A stretch of 64,000 bases of DNA from Pontibacterium sp049599735 (GTDB taxonomy: Bacteria; Pseudomonadota; Gammaproteobacteria; Pseudomonadales; Balneatricaceae): positions 8,049 through 72,048 of the forward strand of contig JBMYOX010000010.1 in assembly GCA_049599735.1 (NCBI GenBank). The letters are read 5' to 3'. Position numbers and translations under genes: made by a program. Of the stretch, positions 63,119 to 64,000 are shown piece by piece (position 1 is the stretch's first letter; the number at the start of each line of letters is the position of its first letter). The notes under the pieces were generated by a model. The model saw only the letters and a program-made list of their open reading frames with translations. It did not search any database and had not been told where the DNA came from.

Positions 63119-63949
63119 ACTACCCCCTAACCTAAAAACAGGTGTATTCAAACACAATCCTTGCTGCGAAAAGCGATATACACAAGGTAGTACAATATCA
63201 AACTTTGATCATGATGAAAACAATCGTTCATTTTCAAATCAGCAGCAAACGGCAGATAAAAAAGCCCTGATCATTCACTCTCAGGCCCGGCGCAGCGGCA
63301 TCTCAGCCAATTTTAAGTTTAAATTTTGCTTTTTGGAAAAGCCATTAATCACCTTAATAACATCTCAACGCCTTTGACGTACAGAAAAAATCTAACCAAC
63401 ACCCCGAACATAACAAACAGCACCACAGACAACAGGAGAGCTACTATGAAAAATATATTTTCATTATGTTGGCACTGCACAGCCACATAAAAGCAGATTC
63501 TCTTTATTAGAGGCAGAAATACAGCTCTCTTTTTTTCAAAATGAAATTCAACTTAAAATTAAACGCTCAATAATATCATTATGCAAATGACGAACTTGCT
63601 AACGAAGGCCTTAAGTATAGCCTGGTTTCAAAAAGGAAATACTTATTATCAAAACTTATAGATTTATTCAGCATAAAGCGGCCCGAAAATTCACACCAAA
63701 CATTTTTTATTCAGCGAACAGACGCCTATACACCCCTCCCTGCCCTCAATAAACTTCTAACACCTGCCTTTCCCCGAGCCCTTTCTACTCAAAGTGGGAT
63801 TACATAATTAGCTATAGGTGAAAACATTCAATGACAAGGCGAGTAATAAAAGCACGAATTATCGTAAAAGAGCCCTAGCAGCCCCGACCCGACAGGTCGC
63901 ATAAGGCATTAATGAATAAACTGCTTAAATTCAGAATACATCAAACATA
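63119..63949. other. 830-bp AT-rich leader region without a recognised gene
   Basis: Upstream of the EPS operon no gene of normal size is present. A 14-codon frame at 63446-63490 (MKNIFSLCWHCTAT) has a good AGGAGA ribosome-binding site on the plus strand but no known relative; it may be a leader peptide or chance. The EPS promoter should lie here on the minus strand, but no sigma-54, JUMPstart or clear -35/-10 element was identified. Confidence 0.6.
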
Positions 63950-63979
63950 AAAAAACCCCAGTCCGTAGGACTGGGGTTC
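63950..63979 (-). terminator. Intrinsic terminator of a gene entering from the right
   Basis: AACCCCAGTCC-GTA-GGACTGGGGTT is a perfect 11-bp stem. On the minus strand it is followed by a run of T, so it should end a minus-strand gene that starts beyond 64000. Confidence 0.88.
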
Positions 63980-64000
63980 TCTGTTAGGTGCTTGGTAATG

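Noticed and set aside
1..64000. tRNA or rRNA genes, CRISPR arrays, prophage or intact insertion sequences
   Set aside because: None was recognised; no regularly spaced repeats, transposase motifs or cloverleaf sequences were seen on reading.

Overview
The window looks like chromosomal DNA of a marine-type Gammaproteobacterium of the Pseudomonadales/Oceanospirillales kind. The signs are the coaBC-dut-algC-argB gene order known from Pseudomonas, followed here by slmA; the gpmI-envC-ctpA-yibQ block divergent from rhodanese-grxC-secB; an NtrBC/glnA locus with a sigma-54 promoter; and CsrB/RsmZ-type small RNAs. No tRNA, rRNA, CRISPR array, prophage or intact insertion sequence was seen. The genus cannot be fixed from this sequence alone.

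Layout. 1-2.9 kb: a thiD-thiC operon (minus strand, thiC cut by the window edge) under a TPP riboswitch. 2.9-3.45 kb: two tandem GGA-rich small RNA genes of the CsrB/RsmY/RsmZ type, each with an upstream palindrome and an intrinsic terminator whose loop carries GGA. 3.5-13.3 kb (minus): alpha/beta hydrolase, mutM, a DMT permease, rlmF, rpmG, rpmB, an RND efflux pair and radC. 13.4-18.9 kb (plus): coaBC, dut, algC, argB, slmA and a TSUP permease. 18.9-23.8 kb (minus): yibQ-like deacetylase, ctpA, envC and gpmI. 24.0-25.2 kb (plus): rhodanese, grxC, secB. 25.25-27.2 kb: an AT-richer insert with one membrane acyltransferase. 27.2-33.2 kb (minus): M14 peptidase, trmL, ntrC, ntrB, glnA. 33.4-38.9 kb: typA, pip, dtd, a YjdF-like protein, a DTW-domain enzyme (minus) and a peroxiredoxin.

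39.1-63.1 kb is an exopolysaccharide locus made of two convergent blocks that meet at a hairpin near 43.3 kb. The plus block (39.1-43.3 kb) encodes a GNAT-like protein, a polysaccharide deacetylase, a FemAB/CelD-like acyltransferase and a glycosyltransferase. The minus block (63.1 to 43.3 kb) runs OmpA-like lipoprotein, Wza-type exporter, Wzz-type chain-length protein, a CpsD-like ATPase with a degenerate P-loop, Wzy/ligase-type protein, AsnB, a secreted hypothetical, a second AsnB-like protein lacking the glutaminase cysteine, glycosyltransferases of the GT4 and WecG families, an ExeA-like AAA protein fused to LysM and SPOR domains, a processive-type GT2, a priming sugar transferase and UDP-glucuronate decarboxylase.

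How it fits together (inference): AlgC supplies sugar-1-phosphates, UXS makes UDP-xylose, the priming transferase and the GTs build a lipid-linked repeat, the AsnB-like enzymes and the plus-strand block decorate it, and Wza/Wzz/kinase-like/Wzy proteins polymerise and export it. No Wzx flippase is visible. The tandem Csr-type sRNAs at 3 kb are the kind of regulator that controls such polymers through CsrA/RsmA, though no direct link can be shown here.
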